This document shows positions 14,943 to 24,138 of a stretch of 64,000 nucleotides of DNA, one piece after another. The stretch comes from Variovorax sp. PCZ-1. Lineage in GTDB: Bacteria; Pseudomonadota; Gammaproteobacteria; Burkholderiales; Burkholderiaceae_C. The stretch spans positions 1 to 64,000 of the forward strand of contig NZ_JAHCDN010000004.1 of assembly GCF_018413605.1 (NCBI RefSeq). The letters run 5' to 3'. Below the pieces are notes generated by a model that searched no databases, was not told where the DNA came from, and worked only from the letters and a program-made list of their open reading frames with translations. Made by a program: the position numbers and the translations under genes. The stretch's first letter is position 1. Each line of letters starts with the position of its first letter.

Positions 14943-17900
14943 TCAAGGCTTCCAGGCAGTCAGCGCCGCCAGCGTCGCATCCGTCAGCGCATCAATTCGC
15001 GCGATTTGGTCTTCTGCATCAGTTGGCCAACCGCTGGTCTTGCAAGCATGCTCCAGCACAGAGCAAGCGTCTGACAGCACGATCGCGCCCACATTCGAGG
15101 CCGCGCCTTTGAGTGCGTGTGCGCGCAGCGAAAGAAGCACAGGATCAGTCGTGGCCAAACTGTTCTTGATGTCATCACGGCGCATGGGGGCGTCTTGGAT
15201 AAAGAGGCCCATCACCTCGCGAGTCATGGAGAGTTCTTCATCGTCAAACTCTTTGAATTGCTCTAGGCGAGTCCAGTCAATCAAAGCTTGCTCAGACTCA
15301 TTCTGAGGCGCTTTTTTTATATCTTTTTCGGCGATAGCCGGTTTATCTTCTGCGCTGAATGCTATTGAATTAGTAGCGTCGACATCGGCGCGCGCATACT
15401 GTGACAAGCCAGAGGAGAGCTCATCAATGCGCAGCGGCTTAGGCAAGAAACCAATCATGCCAGCATCTAAGCAGCGCTGGCGGTCTTCCTCCATCACAGA
15501 AGCTGTCAATGCAATGATGGGCGGCGCTTTGCTACCGTGTGCGCTGATGATCTGACGCGCGGAGCCGTAACCATCAAGCACTGGCATATTGGCATCCATC
15601 AGCACCGCTGCAAAACGTTTGCCTCCCGCCTGAAGAGAGGCAGCCACGCTATCCGCTGCTTGCTGGCCATCCATCACACTCACGGATTCATAGCCCAATT
15701 TGGTGAGCATACTCACAGCCACTTTGATGTTCACCAAGTTATCGTCAGCGACCAAAATGGTTTGATTTTTCACAGCTGACTTCTTCTCTGAAATCACCGC
15801 TTGAGAAGCGCCGCTGTTCGCGTACAGCAAGCGCGCCAAGATATTGAAAAGCTGCGATTGGCGATAGGGCTTGAGCAAGCGCCCCTCAAATTGACTCGCT
15901 TCGCCCTCGCTGGGAAGCGTACCTGAGGTCAGCAAAACGAATCGCGCCTGAGGCTTGATCTTGTGCACGGCCTGAGCAAACATGACACCATCCATCTCTG
16001 GCATATGCATGTCAGTGATCACCACATCAGCATCACGTATGGAGAGCCATTGCAACGCATCGGGTGCGTTGTCAAAAGCCACAGTATTCATCTTCCAGCG
16101 CTTGAGCTGCTTATCCAAAATCTGAATGTTGACGGGCATATCATCCACAATCACGGCCAGCTTGCCTTCTAAGCTCGCCAATTCAAGGATGGAGCTTTCA
16201 GATTTATCAGGGGCATCGCTGTAGTTCATGCGCGCAGTGAACCAGAATGTCGAGCCCTGCCCTGCCTCAGATTCAAGCCCCACCGCTCCGCCCATCATCT
16301 CGGCCAAACGTTTGCAAATGGCCAGCCCCAAACCTGTACCACCATATTTGCGGGTGGTGGATGCATCCACTTGGGTGAACGATTGGAACAGTGCACCTTG
16401 GCGCTCTTTAGGAATGCCAATTCCCGAGTCTTTCACGCGAAATTCAATCAGCGCCCCAGGCTGCGAGATGCCGTCAATCACACGGTTCAGATCGAAATCT
16501 TCTTTCAGATGCGCTGTGACAAAGATCTGGCCTTTTTCGGTGAATTTCACAGCATTGCCTAAGAAATTCAACAAGATCTGGCGCAGCCGTGTGATATCAC
16601 CACGCACCCACGGCGGCACATCATCACCCACATCGATCAGCAGCTCCAGCCCTTTCTCGCGGGCGCGAGGCGCGCCGATATCGCAAGCTTCTTCAATAGC
16701 GCTCTGTACAGACAACGGCTCGTTTTCCAGATCGAGCTTGCCCGATTCGATTTTGGAGTAATCCAAAATATCGTTAATCACCGAGAGCAACTGATCACTG
16801 GACACACGCATGGTGTGTAAATAGTCTTTTTGTTCGTTGCTCAGCGGCGTATCGGCCATCAGCGTCGTCATACCCACCACACCATTGAGTGGCGTGCGGA
16901 TTTCGTGGCTCATGGTGGCAAGGAAGGCTGCTTTGGCTTTGGCCGCTTGCAAGGCTTCTTCGCGCGATTCTTCAAGTTGCTGAGTACGCAGAGCAACGCG
17001 CTCTTCCAGATATTCGTTGGCTTCTTGCAAGGCTTGCTTTTGCACCTCGATAGCCGCACGATGCGTTTGAATTTCCTCTGCACTGTCATGCAAAGTGCGC
17101 GCCAATTGCCGCACTTCCAAAATCTTAGCTTGGGATTGCAAAGCTGGTACCTGCCCTTGCCCCATCTGAACAGCGGAGTGCATCAATGATTTGAAGCGAT
17201 TGGAAAATCGCCAAGCGATGATCGCCGCTAACAGCGCACCGAAAACCACCACGCCAGCCATTGAAAACAAAGCATTTTTGAGGCCGTCTTGTACTTCACT
17301 AGAAAAATCAAGCTCGGGAGCGGCAACCACCAAAGTCAGAGGCAGGCCCAAATGCTCGGCAAAAGGCCGCATCGAAACCAAAGTATCGCCCACAGAAGTT
17401 TTGATCGCGCCATTGAAGCGCTCGCGCTGCACCGAGTCTTGCTTGTATTTGCCAATCAGCGGCTTCATTTGTGCGAACACCTCGCGCTGGATCGGATTGG
17501 CGCTGCTGCTGGGCGGTTGTCGATCTAATTTACCTGCTTGCTCCACGAAAAGAGGATCGCCTGCGGAGGTCGCGACCAACATACCGGAGTCATCCACGAT
17601 GAATGCGACGCCACGCGACGAGATATTGATAATCTGCAAAGCCTCGGACAATTGCTTCAAATACAAGTCAGCGGCGAATACGCCGAGCACACCGCCATCA
17701 TCCTCAAACACAGGCTGCGCCACAGTAATTACCAGTTGCTTTTTCGATGCTGATAAATAAACAGGCGTAAAAATGCGCTCGCGCTTGCTCAAAGCTTGGG
17801 TATACCAAGGGCGTGTGCGTGGCTCGTAATTTCTTGCTTCAGGCTCTAGTTTCTGGCTGCGATCGCCTGGCACGGCGGCTGAATAAAATTGCCGCCCTTC

Positions 17901-18356
17901 GTCCCCTTGGCGGCGAATGCCGATGCGTATCAAGCCTGTACCACCGCGCGTGATCTGCTCGACACCGTGGAATTCGCCCTTGTTCGTTCCAAAATACAAA
18001 TAAGGTACATCAGCGGCCATGCGCGTGAGCGATGTGGCTAATTTCTCAAATTCCTCGGGTGAATTGAGCAGACGACGTGCTGTTTTGGTTTGCGAATCGC
18101 TTGGAGCAGCTGGCACCAAGCCATTCAATACCAGCCCTGCATTTTGTAGTTGTACTTCTGCATCCGCCTGCACACGCTGAACGACGTCGTTGATGATTTT
18201 TTGCGAAAGTTTATCAACGGTTTGAATGTTGCTTGAGTAGAGCAGCCAGCCTACCAGCACTGCCGGCACGATTGCAAACAGCAAGAGCAATGTCATCGAC
18301 ATGCTGCGCACTGTCCATCCGCCGCGCTCCTGCCGGGCGTGCTCCAACTTCGTCAT
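14943..18356 (-). CDS. Hybrid sensor histidine kinase with periplasmic Cache sensor, two receivers and HPt
   Basis: A 1137-residue inner-membrane phosphorelay protein. Order of parts: TM1 near residues 20-42; a periplasmic dCache-like region (about 45-340, with RPWYTQAL and TVAQPVFEDDGGVLGVFAADLYL); TM2 near 360-385; a coiled coil to about 485; HisKA with SHEIRTPLNG; HATPase with NFLGNAVKFT, DSGIGIP and GGTGLGLAIC; receiver 1 (VDDMPVN, phospho-Asp in ITDMHMPEMDG); receiver 2 (VADDNLVN, phospho-Asp in LMDANMPVLDG); and a C-terminal HPt with RAHALKGAASNVGA. The linker between receiver 2 and HPt carries a repeat copy. AAGGA lies 7 bases before the chosen ATG. Only 10 bases separate it from the receiver-cyclase gene, its likely output partner. 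Confidence 0.95.
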   Translation of the reverse strand: MTKLEHARQERGGWTVRSMSMTLLLLFAIVPAVLVGWLLYSSNIQTVDKLSQKIINDVVQRVQADAEVQLQNAGLVLNGLVPAAPSDSQTKTARRLLNSPEEFEKLATSLTRMAADVPYLYFGTNKGEFHGVEQITRGGTGLIRIGIRRQGDEGRQFYSAAVPGDRSQKLEPEARNYEPRTRPWYTQALSKRERIFTPVYLSASKKQLVITVAQPVFEDDGGVLGVFAADLYLKQLSEALQIINISSRGVAFIVDDSGMLVATSAGDPLFVEQAGKLDRQPPSSSANPIQREVFAQMKPLIGKYKQDSVQRERFNGAIKTSVGDTLVSMRPFAEHLGLPLTLVVAAPELDFSSEVQDGLKNALFSMAGVVVFGALLAAIIAWRFSNRFKSLMHSAVQMGQGQVPALQSQAKILEVRQLARTLHDSAEEIQTHRAAIEVQKQALQEANEYLEERVALRTQQLEESREEALQAAKAKAAFLATMSHEIRTPLNGVVGMTTLMADTPLSNEQKDYLHTMRVSSDQLLSVINDILDYSKIESGKLDLENEPLSVQSAIEEACDIGAPRAREKGLELLIDVGDDVPPWVRGDITRLRQILLNFLGNAVKFTEKGQIFVTAHLKEDFDLNRVIDGISQPGALIEFRVKDSGIGIPKERQGALFQSFTQVDASTTRKYGGTGLGLAICKRLAEMMGGAVGLESEAGQGSTFWFTARMNYSDAPDKSESSILELASLEGKLAVIVDDMPVNIQILDKQLKRWKMNTVAFDNAPDALQWLSIRDADVVITDMHMPEMDGVMFAQAVHKIKPQARFVLLTSGTLPSEGEASQFEGRLLKPYRQSQLFNILARLLYANSGASQAVISEKKSAVKNQTILVADDNLVNIKVAVSMLTKLGYESVSVMDGQQAADSVAASLQAGGKRFAAVLMDANMPVLDGYGSARQIISAHGSKAPPIIALTASVMEEDRQRCLDAGMIGFLPKPLRIDELSSGLSQYARADVDATNSIAFSAEDKPAIAEKDIKKAPQNESEQALIDWTRLEQFKEFDDEELSMTREVMGLFIQDAPMRRDDIKNSLATTDPVLLSLRAHALKGAASNVGAIVLSDACSVLEHACKTSGWPTDAEDQIARIDALTDATLAALTAWKP
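15321..15377 (-). repeat. Palindromic repeat family copy 6 (in the kinase linker)
   Basis: On the minus strand: GCTACTAATTCAATAGCATT, then CAGCGCAG, a diverged middle, CCGGC and an A-rich tail. It encodes about residues 993-1012, between receiver 2 and HPt. Confidence 0.6.
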
Positions 18357-18366
18357 AAATCGTCCT

Positions 18367-19482
18367 TCAGGCGTGCAAGCCAAGTATCTCTACAGCGTCT
18401 ACAGCGCCTTGTCTGCCAGGCACACTCACCATGCCGCGCCTTCCAATGCGTGCTGCTCGATCCAGCAAGATATTGGTTTGTACGGTCGCGGCAATCGCCC
18501 AATCAGGCGGCTGGCTGCCCTGGAAGAATTTCAGTGTGGTGCTCACAGCCTCACCCACAGGTGTAGATTGCGAGCTGCTTGAAAACAGGCCATCCAACTT
18601 AGTGAAGGTCACCGGGCCGCTGTGCAGCGCGATATTGAGTCCGAATTTGGGTTGACCTCGATCACCAAAACTCTGTTGCATGAAGTTGTCCAAGCGTTTG
18701 CAGCCATCGAGCAAACCCATGGCCGCCTTCACAGCGCGAAGCGCATGATTGACGGATTGACTGTCGCCACTGCCCACAAATACACAGAGCATGCCATCGC
18801 CCACAAATTGCATATGCCTTGCGCCAAACAAATGCACGGTATCACCCACACCAGAATAGAACTGCGTGATCACGTCACCCAATTCATTGGTAGACAAGCG
18901 CTGCGTCCATTGCGTGTAATCTCGCACATCGGCATACAGCACAGTGGCACTTGGGTGGCGCTCATTGCCTTCAAACTGCCCGCTGTCAGGCCACTGTTCG
19001 GACAATTCTTTGGCCATGCGCTTTTCATACAGACGGCCAATTTTCTCTTGCTGCTCGGCTAAAGCGTTGGTGACAGCACGATCCACGATTTGCGCCTGAA
19101 CTGCTTCAGCACGCACCAGTTTTGACAACTGCGCATTGACAGCATCACGCAGCTCTTGGGGTGCAAAAGGCTTGGTGAGGTAATCATCGGCACCTGTCGT
19201 CATGCCTTGACGCATGTGCGCGCGGTCTTGCAAAGACGTCAGCAGGATAATTGGGGTGGTGGTCGTGGCTTCGTCTGCGCGTACGGCTTCCAGCACGCCA
19301 AAACCATCCATATTTGGCATCTGCACATCGCTGACCACCAAATCGGGTTTGTGTTCGCGAATCAATGCCAACCCTTGTGCGCCATCTTCCGCGGCCAGCA
19401 CGTCATAGCCTTCTTTTCGCAACACGCCTGAGACCAACACGCGCGTGCTGGCATCATCATCCATCACAACGATCAATGGCAT
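18367..19482 (-). CDS. Response regulator with class III adenylate/guanylate cyclase output domain
   Basis: A 371-residue cytoplasmic protein. Residues 1-120 are a receiver: acidic pocket MDDDAST, phospho-Asp in LVVSDVQMPNMDG, Thr/Ser in LLTSL, and Lys in LTKPFAPQEL. A helical linker follows (about 125-170). Residues about 180-350 form a class III nucleotide cyclase: metal Asp in VLYADVRDYT, QFVGDGMLCVF with the second metal Asp, and NIALHSGPV. Substrate-specifying residues are not clear enough to choose ATP or GTP. The gene sits between a lipase-like gene (2-base gap) and the hybrid kinase (10-base gap), suggesting a phosphorelay that controls cyclic-nucleotide production. Confidence 0.9.
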   Translation of the reverse strand: MPLIVVMDDDASTRVLVSGVLRKEGYDVLAAEDGAQGLALIREHKPDLVVSDVQMPNMDGFGVLEAVRADEATTTTPIILLTSLQDRAHMRQGMTTGADDYLTKPFAPQELRDAVNAQLSKLVRAEAVQAQIVDRAVTNALAEQQEKIGRLYEKRMAKELSEQWPDSGQFEGNERHPSATVLYADVRDYTQWTQRLSTNELGDVITQFYSGVGDTVHLFGARHMQFVGDGMLCVFVGSGDSQSVNHALRAVKAAMGLLDGCKRLDNFMQQSFGDRGQPKFGLNIALHSGPVTFTKLDGLFSSSSQSTPVGEAVSTTLKFFQGSQPPDWAIAATVQTNILLDRAARIGRRGMVSVPGRQGAVDAVEILGLHA

Positions 19483-19484
19483 GA

Positions 19485-20393
19485 TCAGTTCTCCAGTTGG
19501 CCCAAGCAGGCCTGTTGTATTTCGTTGGCAAAAACCAGCTGCACATGCGCATAGCCAGCAATGTGTCGATTATCCGCGCCCGATATGGTGGCTGTACTGG
19601 CGGGGAAAACGATATTGTCGCAATGTGAGTAGTAGCAAGTGCAATGCTTTGCAAAATTGTGGGGCAAACGCGACGCATTATCCGCCAGCCAGGGGCTGCC
19701 TCGGCGCATTTGATGCCCGTTTTCGGTATGAGAGGCTGCCGCGATGGCGGTGCCCTGGTGTGGGGTGCCCAGCGTGAAAATATGGTGAATGCGCTTCATA
19801 TCACCATCTCGGCCCACATATTTCGCAGCCCAAGCGCGAATCGCGAGCCCACCCATGCTGTGACCTACGAGCACTGGCGGCATACCCGTGGCCTTCTCGA
19901 CCTGCCTTATCGCTGCTTCCACCACATCTGAATAGTCACTGATCGAGCCATAGGCCGGCTCCAAATCCACCGATACAAAAGCACGTTGCCGCGAATGCAG
20001 TTGCCTCATCCAGTCCGTCCACAGCGCACGATTACAGAAAAAACCATGCACCAGCACCATACCGCGCTGACTGGGCGAGGATTTCAAATGGTCAGCAATC
20101 GCACGGTATCGAAACGGCTGCCACCAAGCAAACACCTGGGTCGCAACACGCCACTCTGCAAGCCAAGCTTTGAGCCACTGCCTGAGGCTTGCTGGATGGA
20201 CGAGGGTCTCTGCGCGATTGATCTGAGCCGCCCAAACGCATTGAATCCCTAAGATCAATGGCGTAAGCAGCCATGGGGCGAGCAGGCAAACAGTGGCCCA
20301 CGCGCGCTGGCTATCCCAAAGCCAAGCTGCAAGTGAGTACGTCAAAGTCAAAACGCCGAGGTTAATCAAGCGCTGAAGCCATGCATTTGTCAT
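19485..20393 (-). CDS. Membrane-anchored alpha/beta hydrolase, lipase-like
   Basis: A 302-residue serine hydrolase. The N-terminus has two hydrophobic segments (about residues 10-28 and 32-52), suggesting membrane anchoring with the catalytic domain outside or at the membrane. GMVLVHGFFCNRALW near residue 110 is the oxyanion-loop motif, and VGHSMGGLAIR near 175 is the nucleophile elbow. A Cys-His-x-x-Asp stretch (SHCDNIVFP, probable catalytic Asp) and YAHVQLV (probable catalytic His) complete the triad. The chosen start at 20393 avoids overlap with the tRNA-Met terminator. It is the first gene of the lipase-cyclase-kinase set. Confidence 0.8.
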   Translation of the reverse strand: MTNAWLQRLINLGVLTLTYSLAAWLWDSQRAWATVCLLAPWLLTPLILGIQCVWAAQINRAETLVHPASLRQWLKAWLAEWRVATQVFAWWQPFRYRAIADHLKSSPSQRGMVLVHGFFCNRALWTDWMRQLHSRQRAFVSVDLEPAYGSISDYSDVVEAAIRQVEKATGMPPVLVGHSMGGLAIRAWAAKYVGRDGDMKRIHHIFTLGTPHQGTAIAAASHTENGHQMRRGSPWLADNASRLPHNFAKHCTCYYSHCDNIVFPASTATISGADNRHIAGYAHVQLVFANEIQQACLGQLEN

Positions 20394-20442
20394 CTTTGCA
20401 TGATACCGACGGATGCTTGCGGCTCGTTGAGGCGTAGCATCC

Positions 20443-20479
20443 AAAAAAAAATCCCCACCAGCTTTGGCCGGCAGGGATC
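20443..20479 (-). terminator. Rho-independent terminator of tRNA-Met
   Basis: On the minus strand ATCCCTGCCGGC, loop CAAA, GCTGGTGGGGAT, then nine T bases. It directly follows the tRNA. Confidence 0.85.
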
Positions 20480-20485
20480 GATGTT

Positions 20486-20562
20486 TGGTGGTGATAGGTG
20501 GATTTGAACCACCGACATCAGCATTATGAATGCTGCGCTCTAACCAACTGAGCTATATCACC
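20486..20562 (-). tRNA. tRNA-Met (CAT), elongator type
   Basis: The full 77-base cloverleaf is readable: acceptor GGTGATA/TATCACC, D-arm with AGCTCAGTTGGTTAGAGC, anticodon stem CAGCA/TGCTG around TTCATAA, T-arm with GGTTCAAATCC, and an encoded CCA end. The acceptor closes with a G-C pair at the first position, so it is not initiator tRNA. Ile-lysidine tRNA shares the CAT anticodon, but the loop and stem fit elongator Met better. Confidence 0.93.
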
Positions 20563-20598
20563 GAGAGCCAAGATTATACCGAAGATTGCTCAGTGGCT

Positions 20599-21375
20599 TT
20601 ATTCGTGCTTGAAAGCCGCTTTTCGCTTGTTCACAAAGGCATCCATGCCCTCTTTCTGGTCTGCCGTGGCAAACAGCGCGTGGAACAAGCGGCGCTCAAA
20701 CATCACACCGTCACTCAAACCGCTCTCAAACGCCCGGTTCACGCTTTCTTTGGCTGCCATCACCGCGATTTGACTGTATTCGCAGATCATGTTAGCTGCG
20801 GCCAGCACCTCGTCTTGCAGACCCGCCAAAGGCACAACTCGGCTGACCAGCCCGGCTCGCTCAGCCTCGCTGGCATCCATCATGCGGCCCGTCAGCGCCA
20901 AATCCATTGCCTTGGCCTTGCCCACCGCGCGCGGCAGGCGCTGCGTGCCGCCCGCGCCGGGGATGATGCCCAGCTTGATCTCGGGCTGGCCAAATTTGGC
21001 ATTGTCCGCTGCGATGATGAAATCACACATCATGGCCAGCTCGCAGCCACCGCCCAAGGCGAAGCCGCTCACGGCCGCGATCACAGGTTTGCGAATGCCG
21101 CGGATGGTTTCCCAGTTCTTAGTGATGTAGTCGCCTTTGTACACATCAGCAAAGCTGTAAGTGGCCATCGCACCAATATCAGCGCCTGCAGCAAAGGCTT
21201 TTTCACTGCCGGTGATGATCATGCAGCCGATCTTTTCATCAGCATCAAAGGCCTTAAGCGCAGCGCCCAACTCGTCCATGAGCTGGCCGTTCAAGGCATT
21301 GAGTTGTTTGGGGCGGTTCAGTGTGATCTTGCCCACTGAGCCGAGCGTTTCTGTGAGGATGAGTTCGTATGTCAT
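20599..21375 (-). CDS. Enoyl-CoA hydratase, crotonase family (PaaF/FadB1-like)
   Basis: Hydrates the 2,3 double bond of enoyl-CoA thioesters. At 258 residues it is a standard single-domain crotonase. [10 protein letters not shown] near residue 20, [11 protein letters not shown] near 62 (oxyanion hole), [15 protein letters not shown] near 104 (second oxyanion hole and catalytic Glu), and [22 protein letters not shown] near 128 (second catalytic Glu) are all present. Its start faces paaG across about 105 bases. That position suggests the phenylacetate pathway, where PaaF hydrates 2,3-didehydroadipyl-CoA, but general beta-oxidation use is equally possible from sequence. Confidence 0.9.
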   Translation of the reverse strand: MTYELILTETLGSVGKITLNRPKQLNALNGQLMDELGAALKAFDADEKIGCMIITGSEKAFAAGADIGAMATYSFADVYKGDYITKNWETIRGIRKPVIAAVSGFALGGGCELAMMCDFIIAADNAKFGQPEIKLGIIPGAGGTQRLPRAVGKAKAMDLALTGRMMDASEAERAGLVSRVVPLAGLQDEVLAAANMICEYSQIAVMAAKESVNRAFESGLSDGVMFERRLFHALFATADQKEGMDAFVNKRKAAFKHE

Positions 21376-21481
21376 AGGCTGATCATAGCTTTGCTTGGGG
21401 AAAATCGTCGTGAAACAGCGATTTCCCGACTGCCCGGTTGGGGAATGGGTTTTTCGGGTAAATTAGAGATTGGAGACAAAC

Positions 21482-22288
21482 ATGACAGAACCGACTATCT
21501 TGTACGAAGAACGCGAAGCTGGGGATGCCAAGATCGCGCTGATCACTTTCAATCGTCCGGCTGCATTAAACAGCCTCATTCCCGCAATGCATGAAGCCTT
21601 TCGTGCGGCTTTGGCGCAGGCCAGCGCCAACCAACAAGTGCGGGCCTGCGTGATCACGGGTGCAGGCCGTGGCTTTTGCGCTGGGGCTGATTTGAGCAGC
21701 TTTGATTTCGCGCCTGGCCCTGGCCTCAAAGAACGCGCTAATCCCGGCCCGACGATTGAGGCGAATTTCAACCCTAGCGCACGCGCTGTGATGAATCTTC
21801 GTATGCCCACGATTTGCGCTGTGAATGGCGTGGCGGCAGGCGCCGGCGCATCGCTGGTGATGAGCTGCGATATGGCAATTGCTTCGCCAAACGCGAGCTT
21901 CATTCAAGCCTTCAGCAAAATTGGCCTGATCCCTGATGCGGGCGGCTCATGGCTGCTCCCCCAGCGCTTAGGGCTCGCACGCGCACTCGGCCTCGCGCTC
22001 ACGGGCGACAAACTCACTGCAGCGCAAGCCAAAGAATTCGGCATGATTTGGGATGTACAAGACGACGCTCTGGGCGCTGCGCTTGCCTTAGCTGAGAAGC
22101 TCGCACAAATGCCAACCAAAGCATTGGTGGAAACAAGGCATCTTCTGCGCAGCGCACACAACCGCTCATTCGATCAACAACTGGACGCTGAGCGAGATAT
22201 GCAGGGCACGCTGGGCTACACCGACGACTACATCGAAGGCGTGAATGCGTTTTTGCAAAAGCGCGCGCCACAGTTCAAGGGGCAATGA
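21482..22288 (+). CDS. paaG: 1,2-epoxyphenylacetyl-CoA isomerase
   Basis: Isomerises ring-1,2-epoxyphenylacetyl-CoA, the product of PaaABCDE, to oxepin-CoA. The 268-residue crotonase-fold protein has GFCAGADLSSFDF near residue 65, then NGVAAGAGASLVMSCDMAIAS near 120, and SFIQAFSKIGLIPDAGGSWLLPQRLG near 143. In place of the Glu of true hydratases, IPDAGGSW provides the Asp used by PaaG. The start is the ATG at 21482, preceded by GGAG at 7 bases; an upstream in-frame TTG is unlikely. The stop overlaps the paaI start (ATGA), so the genes are coupled. It is separated by 17 kb from the paaABCDE operon that makes its substrate. Confidence 0.9.
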   Translation: MTEPTILYEEREAGDAKIALITFNRPAALNSLIPAMHEAFRAALAQASANQQVRACVITGAGRGFCAGADLSSFDFAPGPGLKERANPGPTIEANFNPSARAVMNLRMPTICAVNGVAAGAGASLVMSCDMAIASPNASFIQAFSKIGLIPDAGGSWLLPQRLGLARALGLALTGDKLTAAQAKEFGMIWDVQDDALGAALALAEKLAQMPTKALVETRHLLRSAHNRSFDQQLDAERDMQGTLGYTDDYIEGVNAFLQKRAPQFKGQ

Positions 22289-22719
22289 AGATGACAGCGC
22301 TTGAATTGGCCACAGCCGTTGGCAAGCAGATGTTTGCCAGCGATACCGCCTCGCGCGAGACCATGGGCATGCAGCTCATCGAATGCAAGCCGGGCTATGC
22401 ACGCATGAGCATGGAGATCAAAGCCCTGCATCTGAATGGCCACAAGATTTGCCACGGCGGCTTCATCTTCACACTCGCTGATTCCACCTTCGCCTTCGCA
22501 TGCAACTCGCATAACACCGTCGCAGTTGCTGCAGGCTGCAGCATTGAATTTCTCAGGCCAGGAAGGCTCGGCGATGTGCTCACCTGCGAAGGCATCGAGC
22601 AAACACTCTCTGGCCGCCACGGCATCTACGACATGAAAGTGACGAATCAAGAGGGCGAAGTCATCGCTATGTTTCGCGGTAAGTCTGCGCAGATCAAAGG
22701 CACAGTCTTGCCAAGTTAA
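22285..22719 (+). CDS. paaI: Hydroxyphenylacetyl-CoA thioesterase
   Basis: A hotdog-fold thioesterase of 144 residues that releases CoA from dead-end hydroxyphenylacetyl-CoA. ICHGGFIFTLADSTFAFACNS near residue 55 contains the conserved HGG and catalytic Asp of PaaI, and the following strand has NTVAVAAGCSIEFLRP. The ATG at 22285 overlaps the paaG stop. An alternative ATG at 22291 has a better-spaced AAGGGG. A repeat copy fills the gap to paaK. Confidence 0.9.
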   Translation: MKMTALELATAVGKQMFASDTASRETMGMQLIECKPGYARMSMEIKALHLNGHKICHGGFIFTLADSTFAFACNSHNTVAVAAGCSIEFLRPGRLGDVLTCEGIEQTLSGRHGIYDMKVTNQEGEVIAMFRGKSAQIKGTVLPS

Positions 22720-22721
22720 AT

Positions 22722-22790
22722 CTATTCACTATTAATTTGTGAGCACTCCGCGCAGTATCTATGCCGGCGAAAGGCCAAAATGCTTCAAAA
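22722..22790 (+). repeat. Palindromic repeat family copy 7 (paaI-paaK junction)
   Basis: Nearly full-length: CTATTAATTTGTGAGCACT, then CCGCGCAGTATCTATGCCGG, then CGAAAGGCCAAAATGCTTC. Its tail contains the AAAGG ribosome-binding site and the ATG start codon of paaK. Confidence 0.9.
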
Positions 22791-24081
22791 AACATCATTT
22801 TTATTAGAACCTGTCGAGAAAGCACCCATCGCTGAGCTACGCGCTTTGCAGCTCAAGCGCCTGCAATCCACGCTCGCCCATGCGTACGAAAATTCGCCGG
22901 TCTATCGCGCCAAGTTTGATGAAGCTCGCGTCAAACCCAGTGATGTGAAAACACTTGGCTGTTTGAGCAAACTGCCTTTCACCACGAAAAAAGATTTGCG
23001 TGATGCCTATCCGTTTGGCATGTTTGCAGTGCCGCGCGAGCAAATCGTACGTATTCATGCGAGCAGCGGCACAACAGGTAAGCCCACCGTCGTTGGCTAC
23101 ACGCAAAACGACATTGATATGTGGAGCAATCTCGTGGCTCGCTCTATCCGAGCAGCAGGCGCGAAGCCGGGCGATCTGGTGCATGTGAGCTACGGCTATG
23201 GCCTCTTCACGGGCGGCTTGGGCGCGCATTACGGCGCGGAGAAACTCGGCCTCACCGTGGTGCCTTTCGGTGGCGGGCAGACCGAGCGGCAAGTGCAGCT
23301 CATCATGGATTTCAAGCCCACGATCATCATGGTCACACCCAGCTACATGCTCGCGATTGCTGATGAGATGGAGCGCCAAGGCATTGATCCGCGCAAGACG
23401 AGCCTGCGCATCGGCATCTTCGGCGCAGAGCCGTGGACGAACGAGATGCGTGCTTCGATTGAAGCGCGCCTGAACATCCAAGCGGTGGACATCTATGGCC
23501 TGAGCGAAGTCATGGGCCCCGGTGTGGCCAACGAATGCGTGGAGACCAAAGATGGCCCGACGATTTGGGAAGATCATTTCTATCCCGAGATCATTGATCC
23601 AGAAACGGGCGCAGTGCTTCCCGATGGCGAATTCGGCGAACTGGTGTTTACCAGCCTCACCAAAGAAGCCCTGCCCATCATCCGCTACCGCACACGAGAC
23701 TTAACTCGCCTGCTGCCCGGTACAGCACGCAGTATGCGCCGCATGGAAAAAATCACTGGGCGAAGCGACGACATGATGATCGTGCGTGGCGTGAATGTGT
23801 TTCCTTCCCAAATCGAAGAACTGATCTTGAAGCAAGCTGCGCTCAGCGCGCACTACCAATGCATCTTGAGCAAAGACGGTCACATGGATGCACTCACCGT
23901 GGCCGTCGAAACCAAACCCGGCTTTGCTATCGAATCAGAATCAGCTCGCGCAGCATCTGCGGCGCTAGCGCACGATATCAAGACTTATATCGGCTCGTCT
24001 GCGGCGATTGAATTGCGTGCTGAAGGTGGCGTGGAACGCAGCGCTGGAAAAGCTAAGCGGGTACTGGATTTACGCAAATAG
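22780..24081 (+). CDS. paaK: Phenylacetate-CoA ligase
   Basis: Activates phenylacetate to phenylacetyl-CoA with ATP, the first step of the pathway. The 433-residue protein shows SSGTTGKPTVVGYTQ near residue 95 (P-loop), YGLFTGGLGAHYGAEKLG near 140, FGAEPWTNEMR near 215, IYGLSEVMGPGVA near 240, and RDLTRLLPG with the hinge region GRSDDMMIVRGVNVFPSQIEE near 325. All are standard for PaaK. The ribosome-binding site and start codon lie inside repeat copy 7, so translation initiation here evolved on repeat sequence. It is the last gene of paaGIK. Confidence 0.95.
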   Translation: MLQKTSFLLEPVEKAPIAELRALQLKRLQSTLAHAYENSPVYRAKFDEARVKPSDVKTLGCLSKLPFTTKKDLRDAYPFGMFAVPREQIVRIHASSGTTGKPTVVGYTQNDIDMWSNLVARSIRAAGAKPGDLVHVSYGYGLFTGGLGAHYGAEKLGLTVVPFGGGQTERQVQLIMDFKPTIIMVTPSYMLAIADEMERQGIDPRKTSLRIGIFGAEPWTNEMRASIEARLNIQAVDIYGLSEVMGPGVANECVETKDGPTIWEDHFYPEIIDPETGAVLPDGEFGELVFTSLTKEALPIIRYRTRDLTRLLPGTARSMRRMEKITGRSDDMMIVRGVNVFPSQIEELILKQAALSAHYQCILSKDGHMDALTVAVETKPGFAIESESARAASAALAHDIKTYIGSSAAIELRAEGGVERSAGKAKRVLDLRK

Positions 24082-24138
24082 TCTTCGGCCAGAGGCACAG
24101 CGTCGAAAGAGGCGGCCTCGGAGCACAAGCAAAAACAA

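Noticed and set aside
14943-20393. Many open frames of 60-240 codons opposite the kinase, cyclase and other large genes
   Set aside because: They lie opposite genes with strong domain matches, and their products are rich in His, Arg and Cys as expected of antisense frames.
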